DNA of 64,000 nucleotides from Streptomyces sp. SLBN-31 (lineage in GTDB: Bacteria > Actinomycetota > Actinomycetes > Streptomycetales > Streptomycetaceae): assembly GCF_006715395.1 (NCBI RefSeq), contig NZ_VFNC01000001.1:3100001-3164000 (forward strand). Direction: 5' to 3'. The notes below the pieces were generated by a model. The model saw nothing but the letters and a program-made list of their open reading frames with translations, had not been told where the DNA came from and did not search any database. The stretch's first letter is position 1, and the number at the start of each line of letters is the position of its first letter. Made by a program: the position numbers and the translations under genes. This document shows, in pieces, positions 51,038-59,725 of the stretch.

Positions 51038-52504
51038 TCAGTCCGGCGGGTTCAGCTCGAACGTCGTGAGCACGGCGGCGTGGTCCGAGGGCCAGTCGTT
51101 GCCGGCGACATCGGGCCAGGGGCGCGGGACGCCGGTGACGACCGTGCGGGAGTCGAGGACCCGCAGGCCGCGCCCGTTGTGCAGTACGTAGTCGATCCGG
51201 TCCTGCGGCTCCGGCAACGAGGGGTCGTCCTCGTGCCGCGGGTGGACCGGCGACCAGGTGTGGCCCGGGTCGCGCACCGGGTCGGGACGGGCCTCCCGGT
51301 AGGAGTCGCGCAGCCCGGCCTCCTCGGCCGCCCTGGTCACCGGCCAGTCGACGTCCGTCCGGTCGAGGTGGGAAGGGCAGTTGAAGTCGCCGGTGAGGAC
51401 GACGGGCGTGGTCGCGCCCGCCGCCTCGGCGATCTGCCGCAGGGCCTGCCGCAGCTGGGCAAGCCGCACGTTCTCGTGGGCGATCAGCTCGTCCGGCCCC
51501 AGCCCGTCGAAGGCGGCCTCGTAGGGTCCGTACGGTGTGTAGTGCAAGTGGGCCGTCCACACGTCGAGTTCGTGCGTGCCGCCGAGGCGGATGCGGGCGC
51601 CGGCCGCCCCGTAGAAACCGACGGCCGGATCGCCCAGGGCGGCCGTGATCGGGTGGCGGCTGATGATGCCGAGGTTTTCGCCCGCCTGGTGGTGGTGCCA
51701 GCCCAGCGCCTCGGCGAGTTCCCGGGCCGCCGTGCCGGCCGTCTCCTGCAGGCCCACCACGTCGGCCTCGGTGTCGAGGATGACCTTGAGCTGCTTGGCG
51801 CGGTGGTCGTCGACCATCGTGCCGCCGTACCAGAGGTTCCAGCTCAGCACGCGCAGCCGCGGCCGGACCAGGCCCCGCAGCCGTTCCGCGGTCACTTCCT
51901 CCAGGCTGGTCACGACCGTCCGCCCGGGGGCCGCCTCGATGGGGGCGAGCGACGGCACCGCGAGGACCGCACAGCCCGCCGCCTCGGCGGAACTGACGCC
52001 GGTGGGCGTGTCCTCGACGGCCACGCAGCGGGCCGGTTCGACGCCGAGGGCGCGGCAGGCGGCGAGGTAGGGGTCGGGGGCGGGCTTGGTGCTTGCGGTG
52101 TCGTCGGCGGTGACCGACACCCGGAAGCGGTCGGCGCCCAGCACGGCCAGCACGCTGTCGGCGACGGACCGCGGCGAGGCGGTGACCAGGGCGATCGGGA
52201 CGCCGTCCCGGGCGAGGGCGTCCAGCAGGGCAAGGGCGCCCGGGCGGGGCACGATGCCGGTGCGGACGCGGTCGGTGAACTCGCGGTGCAGCCGGTCGGC
52301 CGGCCCGGACGTGCCGGTGAGCCGGCCCAGCCAGTCGGCGGTGTGCTCGACGGGCCGGCCGAGCACCTCCGGCTGGTCGGCCTCGGTCAGCGGCCGGCCG
52401 AGGCCCGTGGCGACGTCCTGCACCGCCTCCCACCACAGCCGCTCGGTGTCGACGAGCGTGCCGTCCATGTCGAACAGGACGGCCTGGAGCGGGGGTCGGG
52501 TCAC
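51038..52504 (-). CDS. HAD phosphatase fused to endonuclease/exonuclease/phosphatase (EEP) domain
   Basis: 488 residues. Residues 1-213 are a complete HAD-like hydrolase with nucleophile D12 and acid D14 (FDMDGTLVDT), LVTASPRS, K140 and E164-D165. Residues 217-488 are an EEP (DNase I-like) phosphodiesterase with N223 (SWNLWYGG), E254 (GLQET), VLTGDFNCPSHLDRTD and the final WPSDHAAVLTTF. The two activities together could cleave a phosphodiester and then the resulting monoester. It is the last gene of the ABC importer operon, 51 bp after the ATPase. Compared with family members, neither domain is truncated, so this is a true fusion. Confidence 0.85.
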   Translation of the reverse strand: MTRPPLQAVLFDMDGTLVDTERLWWEAVQDVATGLGRPLTEADQPEVLGRPVEHTADWLGRLTGTSGPADRLHREFTDRVRTGIVPRPGALALLDALARDGVPIALVTASPRSVADSVLAVLGADRFRVSVTADDTASTKPAPDPYLAACRALGVEPARCVAVEDTPTGVSSAEAAGCAVLAVPSLAPIEAAPGRTVVTSLEEVTAERLRGLVRPRLRVLSWNLWYGGTMVDDHRAKQLKVILDTEADVVGLQETAGTAARELAEALGWHHHQAGENLGIISRHPITAALGDPAVGFYGAAGARIRLGGTHELDVWTAHLHYTPYGPYEAAFDGLGPDELIAHENVRLAQLRQALRQIAEAAGATTPVVLTGDFNCPSHLDRTDVDWPVTRAAEEAGLRDSYREARPDPVRDPGHTWSPVHPRHEDDPSLPEPQDRIDYVLHNGRGLRVLDSRTVVTGVPRPWPDVAGNDWPSDHAAVLTTFELNPPD

Positions 52505-52555
52505 GGTCTCTTCTTTCGTGTGTGTGGGGGGTGTGCCGGGAGGCGGGGGGTGTCC

Positions 52556-53632
52556 TCACGCCGTTCGTTCGGCGACCAGCACCGGCCGCTCGGGCAGCGA
52601 CACCCGTACGGCGGCGCCGGCGCCCAGCGCGGCGGCCTCGTGCGTGGACAGGTCGGCCTTTACCTCGGTGCCGTCGGCGAGGCGCACGGTCAGCCGGGTG
52701 GAGGCGCCGAGGAAGGCGGTGGCGATCACCGTCGCCCCGCCGGTGGCGTCCGCCTCGACGCGTACGGCCTCGGGCCGCACCAGGACGTCGACCTCCGACA
52801 CCTGCGGCAGCGTGCCCTCGGCGGGCAGCCGCATCCCGAGGACCTCGACCGTGCCCGCGTCCAGGTGCCCCGGTATGCGGCTCATGGTGCCCACGAACTC
52901 GGCGACGAAGGCCGTCGCGGGCCGCCCGTACAACTCCGCGGGCTCGGCGCACTGTTCCAGTCGGCCCGCGTGCATCACGGCGACCCGGTCGGCGATCGAC
53001 AGGGCCTCCTCCTGGTCGTGCGTGACGAACAGAGTGGTGATGCCGAGCTCCTGCTGCAGCCGGCGGATCTCCTCGCGCAGCGTGAGGCGCACCTTGGCGT
53101 CCAGCGCGGACAGCGGCTCGTCCAGCAGCAGGACCCGGGGTCGCAGGGCGAGCGCGCGGGCGAGCGCGATGCGCTGCTGCTGACCGCCGGAGAGCTGGTG
53201 CGGGAACCGGTCGCCCTTGTCGGCGAGCCCGATCAGCTCCAGCAACTCGGCTGCGCGGGACCGGCGTTCGGCGGTGCCCACCTTGCGCATGCGCAGCCCG
53301 AAGGCGACGTTGTCGAGCGCGTTCAGATGCGGAAAGAGGCTGTACGACTGAAAGACCATCCCGGCGTCGCGCCGGTGGGCCGGCACGTCGGTGACGTCCT
53401 TGCCGTCGACCAGCACCTCTCCGGCGTCGGGGTGTTCGAACCCGGCGAGCATGCGCAACGCGGTGGTCTTGCCGCACCCGGACGGGCCGAGCAGCGCCAG
53501 GAACTCCCCGGGGCGTACGGTCAGGTCGAGCCCGTCCAGGGCGACGGTGGCACCGAACTCCCGGCGCAGACCGCGGAATTCGACGGTGGCGGCCTTGTCG
53601 ACGGCGGCCTTCTCAAGCGTGGTGGCGGTCAT
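52556..53632 (-). CDS. ABC importer ATP-binding protein
   Basis: 358 residues. Walker A GPSGCGKTT, Q-loop FQSYSLFPHL, signature LSGGQQQRIALARAL, Walker B VLLLDEPLSALD and H-loop FVTHDQEEAL. A C-terminal TOBE domain (about 280-355) makes it a member of the polyamine/Fe3+/2-aminoethylphosphonate (PotA/FbpC/PhnT) group. It begins 3 bp after the stop of the second permease gene, so the operon is tightly packed. Confidence 0.93.
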   Translation of the reverse strand: MTATTLEKAAVDKAATVEFRGLRREFGATVALDGLDLTVRPGEFLALLGPSGCGKTTALRMLAGFEHPDAGEVLVDGKDVTDVPAHRRDAGMVFQSYSLFPHLNALDNVAFGLRMRKVGTAERRSRAAELLELIGLADKGDRFPHQLSGGQQQRIALARALALRPRVLLLDEPLSALDAKVRLTLREEIRRLQQELGITTLFVTHDQEEALSIADRVAVMHAGRLEQCAEPAELYGRPATAFVAEFVGTMSRIPGHLDAGTVEVLGMRLPAEGTLPQVSEVDVLVRPEAVRVEADATGGATVIATAFLGASTRLTVRLADGTEVKADLSTHEAAALGAGAAVRVSLPERPVLVAERTA

Positions 53633-53635
53633 GGT

Positions 53636-54451
53636 TCATCCCCGGGACGAAGCGGTACGGGTACGGCCGCCGACACCGGCGAGCGCGAGGAGCAGGGCCC
53701 ATGTGACGAGCAGGCTGAGCACGGACACGGCGACGGACAGCTGGGCCTGCGAGCCGCCGACGCTGTAGATCCACACGGCGAACGGCTGGAAGCCCAGCAG
53801 CTGGGCCACGGTGAACTCGCCGAGGACCAGCGCGAGGGTCAGGAACGCCGCGTTCAGCAGCGCCCCGCGCAGGTTGGGCAGCACCGTTCGCAGCAGAGCC
53901 TGCGGCCAGCTCGCGCCGCAGCTGCGGGCGGCCTCGACGAGGGTGCGCACGTCGATCGCGCGCAGCCCGGCGTCCAGCGCCCGGTGCGCGAACGGCAACG
54001 CCATCACCACGTACGCCAGGATCAGCACGAACGGGAAGCTCGGGTTCTGGATCGCCACGAACGTCTCGAACAGAGGCGTTCGGGATAGGTAGTCGGGGCC
54101 CCACTTCAGGACCGTGGAGATCCCGGCGACAAAGGCGATCGGCGGGACCACAAGCGGCAGTTGGCAGACGACCTCGACCACCGGGCGCAGCCGGGGCGCG
54201 CCGAGCCGCAGGGCCACCATGGCGGGCACCATCAGCAGCAGCACGATCGCGATGGTCGCCAGTGCCAGCTCCAGCGAGAGCAGCAGGCTGGAGACGAAGC
54301 CGTCGGCGGAGACGATCTGCGTGTAGGCGTCGAATGTGACGCCCTGGCCGGGCACGTCCACGGTGAAGATCACCGACGAGGCCAGCGGCACCAGGAAGTA
54401 CAGCGCGGCCAGGCCGAGGACGACCCAGCGCCACGGGTTCAGGCGAGCCAT
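53636..54451 (-). CDS. ABC importer permease (second)
   Basis: 271 residues, six membrane segments. The EAA loop reads VEAARSCGASWPQALLRTVLPNLRGAL, coupling it to the ATPase. PhnV/PotC/FbpB-type inner-membrane permease. ATG 54451 has CGGAG about 8-10 nt upstream and lies inside the end of the preceding permease gene (13-bp overlap), so the two permeases are co-translated as a heterodimer. Confidence 0.9.
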   Translation of the reverse strand: MARLNPWRWVVLGLAALYFLVPLASSVIFTVDVPGQGVTFDAYTQIVSADGFVSSLLLSLELALATIAIVLLLMVPAMVALRLGAPRLRPVVEVVCQLPLVVPPIAFVAGISTVLKWGPDYLSRTPLFETFVAIQNPSFPFVLILAYVVMALPFAHRALDAGLRAIDVRTLVEAARSCGASWPQALLRTVLPNLRGALLNAAFLTLALVLGEFTVAQLLGFQPFAVWIYSVGGSQAQLSVAVSVLSLLVTWALLLALAGVGGRTRTASSRG

Positions 54452-55338
54452 CGCGCGCTCCGTCGTTGCAGGGGCAGGTACACGGCCATGACCAGGCCCG
54501 CGACCAGGACCATGTCGAGGCTGAGGGCGAGCGCCACGTTCTCCTGGCCGACGAGGACGTTGCCGGAGATGGCGTCGGCGATCTGCAGCGTCACCAGCGG
54601 CACCGAACTGCCCACCATCGCCGCGGCGGTGGCGTACGCGGCGAACGCGCTGCCGAACAGCAGCACGAACCCGCCCAGCAGCGAGGGCAGCAGCACGGGC
54701 AGGGCGACGTGCAGCCAGTACTGCACGGTGGTGGCCCCGTTGTTCTGCGCGGCCTCCCGCCACTGCGCGCGCAGGCCCTCCAGGGCCGGCGTGATGGTGA
54801 GCACCATCAGCGGGATGAGGAAGTACAGATAGACGATGACCAGGCCCCAGAAGCTGTAGAGGTCCCAGCCAGCCTTCGACAGGCCCAGGTGCCGGGTCAG
54901 CACGCCGGCGTTGCCGAGCGTGGCGACGAAGGCGAAGGCCAGCGGGATGCCGCCGAAGTTGGCGAGCACGCCGGACGCGGTGAGCACGGCGTCGCGCAGC
55001 GCCCGGAACCGGGACGTGACCACGACCTGGGCGAGCGGCAGCCCGAGCACCGTGCCGATGCCGGCGGAGACGGCCGACAGCTTGACGCTGCCGAGCAGCG
55101 CGGTCAGATAGGCGCCGTGCAGGGACGTGGTCAGGTTCTCGGCGCTGTACGAACTGGTCCCGGTGGCCGGGTCCTTGACGCTGAAGGCGCCGTCGAGCAT
55201 GGCGACCGCCGGTACCCCGAAGGCGATCGCGGTGAACACGAGCAGCGGGACGACGGCCAGCCAGCCGGGGGCACGGCGCCGCCGCTTCACCGAGGTGACC
55301 GGCGGCGCCACGTCCACGCCAGTGAGGGTCGCCGTCAT
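54439..55338 (-). CDS. ABC importer permease (first)
   Basis: 299 residues. A short cytoplasmic N-terminus rich in arginine (KRRRRAPGW) is followed by six membrane segments and the EAA loop REAAQNNGATTVQYWLHVALPVLLPSLLGG. PhnU/PotB type. ATG 55338 overlaps the stop codon of the binding-protein gene by 4 bp (ATGA). In many bacteria the 2-aminoethylphosphonate system has both permease halves fused; here they are separate genes. Confidence 0.9.
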   Translation of the reverse strand: MTATLTGVDVAPPVTSVKRRRRAPGWLAVVPLLVFTAIAFGVPAVAMLDGAFSVKDPATGTSSYSAENLTTSLHGAYLTALLGSVKLSAVSAGIGTVLGLPLAQVVVTSRFRALRDAVLTASGVLANFGGIPLAFAFVATLGNAGVLTRHLGLSKAGWDLYSFWGLVIVYLYFLIPLMVLTITPALEGLRAQWREAAQNNGATTVQYWLHVALPVLLPSLLGGFVLLFGSAFAAYATAAAMVGSSVPLVTLQIADAISGNVLVGQENVALALSLDMVLVAGLVMAVYLPLQRRSARWLA

Positions 55339-56486
55339 CCGCTGACGGCCTTCGCCCAGCCCTGCGCGATGACCGTCTTGGCCTTGGACTGCTGGGCCTC
55401 GGTCGGGAAGGAGGGCGTGCCGGAGACCTTCGGCAGCTTGGCGGCGGCCGCCTTGTCGAGGGTGCCGGCCGTGTCCATGGCCGTCATCAGTGCCGGGCGG
55501 GCGTAGCCCTTGAGCCACAGGTTCTGACCCTCGGCGCTGTACAGGTACTCCTGCCACAGGCGGGCGGCCGCCGGGTGCGGGGCGCCCTTGTTGACGGCCT
55601 GGGAGTAGTACTGCGAGAACTTGCCGTCGGTGGGCACCGCCACCTTCCAGTCGACGCCCTTGGACTTGAACTCGTCGGCGTAACCGGCGTTGAGGTAGTC
55701 CCAGTCGATGCTGATCGGCGTCTCGCCCTTCTCGACGGTCGCCGGGGTGGACTCCACGGGCGTGTAGTTGCCGTTCTTCTTCAGCTTGGCGAAGAAGTCC
55801 AGGCCGGGCTGGACGTCGTCGAAGGAGCCGCCGCTCGCGAGCGCGGCCGCGTACACGCCGCCGAAGGCCGAACCGGACTTGGTCGGGTTGCCGTTGAGGG
55901 CGACCTGGCCTTTGTACTGCGGCTTGAGCAGGTCCGCGAAGGTGGTCGGACAGGCCTTGACCCGCTTGGCGTCGCAGCCGATGGAGATGTAGCCGCCGTA
56001 GTCGTTGTACCAGCGGGCCTGCGGGTCCTTCTGGCCGGCCGGGATGTCGGCGTAGGAGGCGACCTTGTACGGGGCGAGCAGGCCCTGCTGGGCGGCGCTG
56101 AGGGCGAAGGAGGAGCCCAGGTCGAGGACGTCCGGGGCGCGGTCCTGGCCCTTGCGGGAGGTCACGGCGTTGATCTCGTCCTGGCTGGAGCCGTCGGGGT
56201 TCTCCACCTGGATCCTGATGCCGTACTTCTTCTGGAAGCCGTCGATGAGGGCACCGTAGTTGGCCCAGTCGCGGGGCAGCGCGATGGCGTGCAGCGTGCC
56301 CTCCTTCTTCGCCGCGGCCACCAGCTTGGACATGCCGCCGAAGTCGGCGGCGGAGGTGGCGGTGGCGGCGCTCTTGCCGTCGGCGGTGGTCGACGCGTTG
56401 TCGGGGGCGGCGCCGCAGGCGCTCAGGGCGAGCGCGGCGACGACGGCGAGGGAGCAGGCCAGAGCGGCTGTTCTCGGCTGGGACAC
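55335..56486 (-). CDS. ABC importer substrate-binding lipoprotein
   Basis: 383 residues. Lipoprotein signal with lipobox LSAC (LAVVAALALSACGAAPDN), followed by a family 1 extracellular solute-binding protein: KLVAAAKKEGTLHAIALPRDWANYGALIDGFQKKYGI, APDVLDLGSSFA, and SIDWDYLNAGYADEFK. It resembles putative 2-aminoethylphosphonate, spermidine or iron-binding proteins; the phosphatase fusion in the same operon favours an organophosphorus ligand. GTG 56486 has TGGAG about 6 nt upstream; the frame extends further without a ribosome site. Confidence 0.88.
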   Translation of the reverse strand: MSQPRTAALACSLAVVAALALSACGAAPDNASTTADGKSAATATSAADFGGMSKLVAAAKKEGTLHAIALPRDWANYGALIDGFQKKYGIRIQVENPDGSSQDEINAVTSRKGQDRAPDVLDLGSSFALSAAQQGLLAPYKVASYADIPAGQKDPQARWYNDYGGYISIGCDAKRVKACPTTFADLLKPQYKGQVALNGNPTKSGSAFGGVYAAALASGGSFDDVQPGLDFFAKLKKNGNYTPVESTPATVEKGETPISIDWDYLNAGYADEFKSKGVDWKVAVPTDGKFSQYYSQAVNKGAPHPAAARLWQEYLYSAEGQNLWLKGYARPALMTAMDTAGTLDKAAAAKLPKVSGTPSFPTEAQQSKAKTVIAQGWAKAVSG

Positions 56487-56529
56487 GGGGACTCCAGAAG
56501 GGGGCGCAGGGGACGCACAAAGACTGAGA

Positions 56530-56545
56530 ACTTGTCTGAACAAGT
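56530..56545. promoter_or_regulatory. Dyad ACTTGT-CTGA-ACAAGT, probable GntR operator
   Basis: Perfect 6-nt arms around a 4-nt centre, 44 bp before the start of the binding-protein gene and 154 bp before the divergent GntR gene. AT-rich compared with its surroundings and containing the GT...AC pattern common to GntR/HutC operators. Likely site through which the divergent regulator controls the importer operon. Confidence 0.65.
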
Positions 56546-56698
56546 TGGCCTCAGTAATGCTGCCTGTGGTGACGCCTTCGTAAACAGTGGCGAAATTGTG
56601 ACCTGTCATTCCCCGTACAGTTCGGGGAGAGCGCGATCGATCGCCGGCCTCGTTTAGGGTGGTCACGCTGTGCACAGCAGCAGACTCGGAGGGGCACG

Positions 56699-57439
56699 GT
56701 GGCGACGCGACACGAGGAGATCGCCGACGAACTGCGGCGGGCGATCGACCGCGAGGAGTACACGGTGGGCAGCAGGCTGCCGCCCGAGACGGAGCTCGCC
56801 GCCCACTACGGCGTCTCGCGCGGCACCGTCCGCCAGGCCGTCGCCGCGCTGACCGCCGAGGGACTCATCGGCTCCCGGCAGGGCGCCCGCCGGGTCGTCC
56901 TCGCCGGCCGCCGCAGCCAGAGCTTCGCCGAACTGCGCAGCTTCGCCCAGTGGGCGCGCGCGATGGGCCGCGAGGCGACCGGCCATGTCGTGTCCCAGGG
57001 GTACCTGCCCGCCACCGCCCAGGACGCCTCCCGTCTCCAACTGCGCGAGGGGACGCAGGTGTTGCACGTCCTGCGGGTGCGCGGGCTGGACGGCGAACCG
57101 GTTCTGGTGGAGCGCACCGTGTACGCCGACTGGATCTCACCCGCCGTCGAGACCGTCGACCCCGACGCGGCCTCCGTCACCCAACTGCTGTACGAGAGCA
57201 CCGGTCTCGTCTTCGCCTATGGCGAGCACGTCATCGACGCCGTCGCGGCGAGCGCGCAGGACGCCGAACTCCTCGGCATTCGCCGCACCAGCCCGCTGCT
57301 GCGCGTGCGGCGTGTGACCACGACCCGGGAGGGACGCCCGGTGGAGTGGTCGGACGACCGCTACCGCTCGGACGCCGTCAGCTTCAGCGTGCACAACTCC
57401 ATCGACAACAACGCCCTCGCCCGCAAGACGGCCGACTGA
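56699..57439 (+). CDS. GntR-family regulator with UTRA domain
   Basis: 246 residues. Winged helix at about 1-70 (IADELRRAIDREEYTVGSRLPPETELAAHYGVSRGTVRQAVAALTAEGLI) and a UTRA ligand-binding domain at about 85-235 (LQLREGTQVLHVLRVRGLDGEPVLVERTVYADWI...VEWSDDRYRSDAVSF). HutC/PhnF subfamily; ligands are often phosphorylated or small organic molecules. GTG 56699. Divergent from the importer operon across 212 bp that contain a fitting dyad, so it is probably the local repressor, released by the imported substrate or its product. Confidence 0.9.
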   Translation: MATRHEEIADELRRAIDREEYTVGSRLPPETELAAHYGVSRGTVRQAVAALTAEGLIGSRQGARRVVLAGRRSQSFAELRSFAQWARAMGREATGHVVSQGYLPATAQDASRLQLREGTQVLHVLRVRGLDGEPVLVERTVYADWISPAVETVDPDAASVTQLLYESTGLVFAYGEHVIDAVAASAQDAELLGIRRTSPLLRVRRVTTTREGRPVEWSDDRYRSDAVSFSVHNSIDNNALARKTAD

Positions 57440-57455
57440 CCACCGGGCCGCGGAT

Positions 57456-58100
57456 TCACGCCCCGCCGGGCCGCACGCCCGCGGGCAGGACCGGTCGCCG
57501 CCACCACCGCCGTACCGCAGGGGAGACGCGCTCGCGCTCGTACCCGGTGTGGATGACGAACGCCTCGATCACCTGCGCGGCCGGCCGGTGCGGGGCGAGC
57601 GCCATCAGCACCGCGTTCCCCGTGCCCGACAACGGTGGTGCCACCAAGGCGACTTCGTCCCCGGAGCGCAGCCGCAGCAGAGCCGCGCGCAGCCGGTGCT
57701 CGTCCCCGGGCACGGGTCGCAGGCGGGAGAACAGCGGGTCCTGGGGCGGCGGGTACAGCCGCACGTGCGCCAGCAGCCGCCCGCTGCGGTACTCATCCCA
57801 GCGCTCCAACGCCAGGCTCCGGTACGGCGGTTCCAGCCACGGCCGCAGCGCGTCCAGGCGCTGGAGCAGCCGTCGCAGGAAGTCCCGGACGGCCGCTTCG
57901 CCGTGCGGCTGCCAGGACAGATCGTCCTCCCAGACCGGTGCGGCCAGCGCCGCCTCGATGTCGGCGTACTGCTCCTCGACCGTGAGGTCGTAGAAGGGCC
58001 GCTCCAGGACCATGGCCGCGATGCGCTCGACCTCGCCGCCGTCCAACTCCCGGCTGAACTGCACGCAGTAGAGGACCGCGGTGACCACCCCGAGACGCAT
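57456..58100 (-). CDS. Conserved hypothetical protein
   Basis: 214 residues, soluble. Starts MRLGVVTAVLYCVQFSRELDGGEVERIAAMVLERPFYDLT. The second half contains GDEVALVAPPLSGTGNAVLMALAPHRPAAQVIEAFVIHTGYERERVSP, which looks like a small alpha/beta domain but gives no family I know. It converges on the GntR gene (16-bp gap) and lies 21 bp downstream of the FAD-protein gene on the same strand, probably as one transcript. Confidence 0.65.
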   Translation of the reverse strand: MRLGVVTAVLYCVQFSRELDGGEVERIAAMVLERPFYDLTVEEQYADIEAALAAPVWEDDLSWQPHGEAAVRDFLRRLLQRLDALRPWLEPPYRSLALERWDEYRSGRLLAHVRLYPPPQDPLFSRLRPVPGDEHRLRAALLRLRSGDEVALVAPPLSGTGNAVLMALAPHRPAAQVIEAFVIHTGYERERVSPAVRRWWRRPVLPAGVRPGGA

Positions 58101-58121
58101 GCGTCCAGTATGCCGGTGGCG

Positions 58122-58841
58122 CTACCGCGCCAGCCGTGCCAGCAATTCGGTGACGTGCCCGCGCACGACCTCCCAGCCCGTCTCGTGCAGCGAGCCGACG
58201 GCCGTCTCCCGGAGACGGTCCAGGGCCTGCCCGGCACCGTCGCCACCCGCGATGTCGGCGGCGAGCACGTCGTAGCCCTCGCGCACCGCGACGCGCACAC
58301 GGTCCGGCCCTTCCTCCCCGGCGCGCACCGCGGCCGCGACGACCAGTGGCGGCGGACCGCCCGCCTCCCCCTCCAGCTTGCGGTAGCCGCTGATCAGTGG
58401 CTCGGACCAGTGGAGGCTGAGCAACAGGTGCTGTTTGGCGAGGACTTCGGCCAGATCGGTCTCGAAGACCCGGTCCCGCTCCAGCACCGTCGCGCGGGCG
58501 TCCAGCACCAGGGCGGCGGGCAGCAGGCAGCGCAACGTGCTGCCGACGATGTTGCCCCCGACGGTGGCCGTCCGGCGCACGGCACCGGTCCCCACCTGGG
58601 CGGCGGCCTGCCGGAGCACCTCCGGGACCCGTTCGTCGATCCGGTTCAGCACCACCGCGGCGCCCAGCCTGCCGCGCTCGACCACATTGGCCTCCGGCAG
58701 ATTGCGCAGTGACATGGCCTGCTCGGGGAAGCCGTCGCGTTGCCAGCCCGCCCACACCAGCGTGGCCCCGCCGACGGGCACCGCCCCTTCGGCGACGCAC
58801 TCCTGAGCTTCGGACACGGACTCGGGCAGACGCAACAGCAC
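58122..58841 (-). CDS. Solitary FAD-binding subunit of the xanthine dehydrogenase family
   Basis: 239 residues from GTG 58841; an ATG at 58943 would add 34 residues of unlikely sequence. FAD-binding PCMH features: LPESVSEAQECVAEGAVPVGGATLVWAGW, GAAVVLNRIDERVPEVLRQAAAQVGTGAVRRTATVGGNIVGSTLRCLLP, as in CoxM/XdhB-type subunits. No molybdenum or 2Fe-2S subunit gene is adjacent, unlike the complete set at 8.6-12.3 kb. It lacks the extra cysteine insert of PaoB. It may serve another enzyme in trans or act alone. Confidence 0.78.
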   Translation of the reverse strand: MLLRLPESVSEAQECVAEGAVPVGGATLVWAGWQRDGFPEQAMSLRNLPEANVVERGRLGAAVVLNRIDERVPEVLRQAAAQVGTGAVRRTATVGGNIVGSTLRCLLPAALVLDARATVLERDRVFETDLAEVLAKQHLLLSLHWSEPLISGYRKLEGEAGGPPPLVVAAAVRAGEEGPDRVRVAVREGYDVLAADIAGGDGAGQALDRLRETAVGSLHETGWEVVRGHVTELLARLAR

Positions 58842-59034
58842 GGAGCCGACCTGCTTTCTCGACGGGGTGGAGCTCAGGTACGCGATGTCCCGGCCGAGCG
58901 GCCGCCGACACGGCACATCCTCCCCGTGGTGGTGCGGGCGCATGCAGGGCTCATTGGTCTGTGCGTGCGCCCCGCCCCGCGGAGGGGCGGGCACCGGGGT
59001 CCGGCGCTCCGCGGGGATGGGGCATGGTGGGAGG

Positions 59035-59715
59035 GTGCAACGCAACGAGTCCGCGCTGATCGTGCGGCACGCCCCGCAGCAGTCCGTCTCCGCCGCGATC
59101 GTGACGCTGCACGGCGGCCAGGAGGTGAGCCGCCGCGCGGTGCGCCCCTGGCAGCCGGCCGCGCTCCGTATGCACCCGGTGCTGCGGGCGGCCGCCGCGG
59201 CGGTGCCCCCGGACGCCCTGCTGGGGCAGGTCCGCTACCGCTACCGGGGGTGGAACACCGGCGATCCGGCCGACGACGCCCTGCGCGCGCTCGACGAACT
59301 CGCGGAGCTGGCCGAGGCCCCGCGGGTCGTCCTCGTCGGACACTCGATGGGAGCCAGGGCCGCCCTGCGCGCCGCCTGTCACCCGCTGGTGCGGGGCGTG
59401 CTGGCGCTGGCGCCCTGGTGCCCGCCCGCGGACCCCGTCGCCCACCTCGGCGACGTGCGGATCGTGCTCGTGCACGGAGACCACGACCGGGTGTGTGCGC
59501 CCGCCGAGTCGGCGGACTTCGTGCGCCGGGCCCGGGCCGCGGGCACGCCGGCCGGCATGGTGACGGTCCGCGGCGGGGACCACGCGATGCTCCGGCGCAG
59601 CGGCGCCTGGCACCGGGCCACGGCCGAGCTGGTCGCCCAGCTGCTGCGGCCGGACCCCGGCCCCGGCGGGCTGGCCGCCGAGGCCTGCGCCGCGGACGGC
59701 GCCGTACTGCTGTAG
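59035..59715 (+). CDS. Alpha/beta hydrolase (esterase-type)
   Basis: 226 residues. Nucleophile elbow VGHSMGARAALRAA, acid D in LVHGDHDRVCAP and base H in GGDHAML complete a Ser-Asp-His triad. No signal peptide, so cytoplasmic. GTG 59035 is given; an in-frame ATG at 59017 is possible. Divergent from the solitary FAD protein gene and convergent (10-bp gap) with the secreted lipase. Confidence 0.85.
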   Translation: MQRNESALIVRHAPQQSVSAAIVTLHGGQEVSRRAVRPWQPAALRMHPVLRAAAAAVPPDALLGQVRYRYRGWNTGDPADDALRALDELAELAEAPRVVLVGHSMGARAALRAACHPLVRGVLALAPWCPPADPVAHLGDVRIVLVHGDHDRVCAPAESADFVRRARAAGTPAGMVTVRGGDHAMLRRSGAWHRATAELVAQLLRPDPGPGGLAAEACAADGAVLL

Positions 59716-59725
59716 TGCGGGCGCC

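Noticed and set aside
57456..58100. Assigning the hypothetical protein next to the FAD subunit as a molybdenum-cofactor chaperone
   Set aside because: It has none of the XdhC/PaoD sequence features; only its position suggested it.
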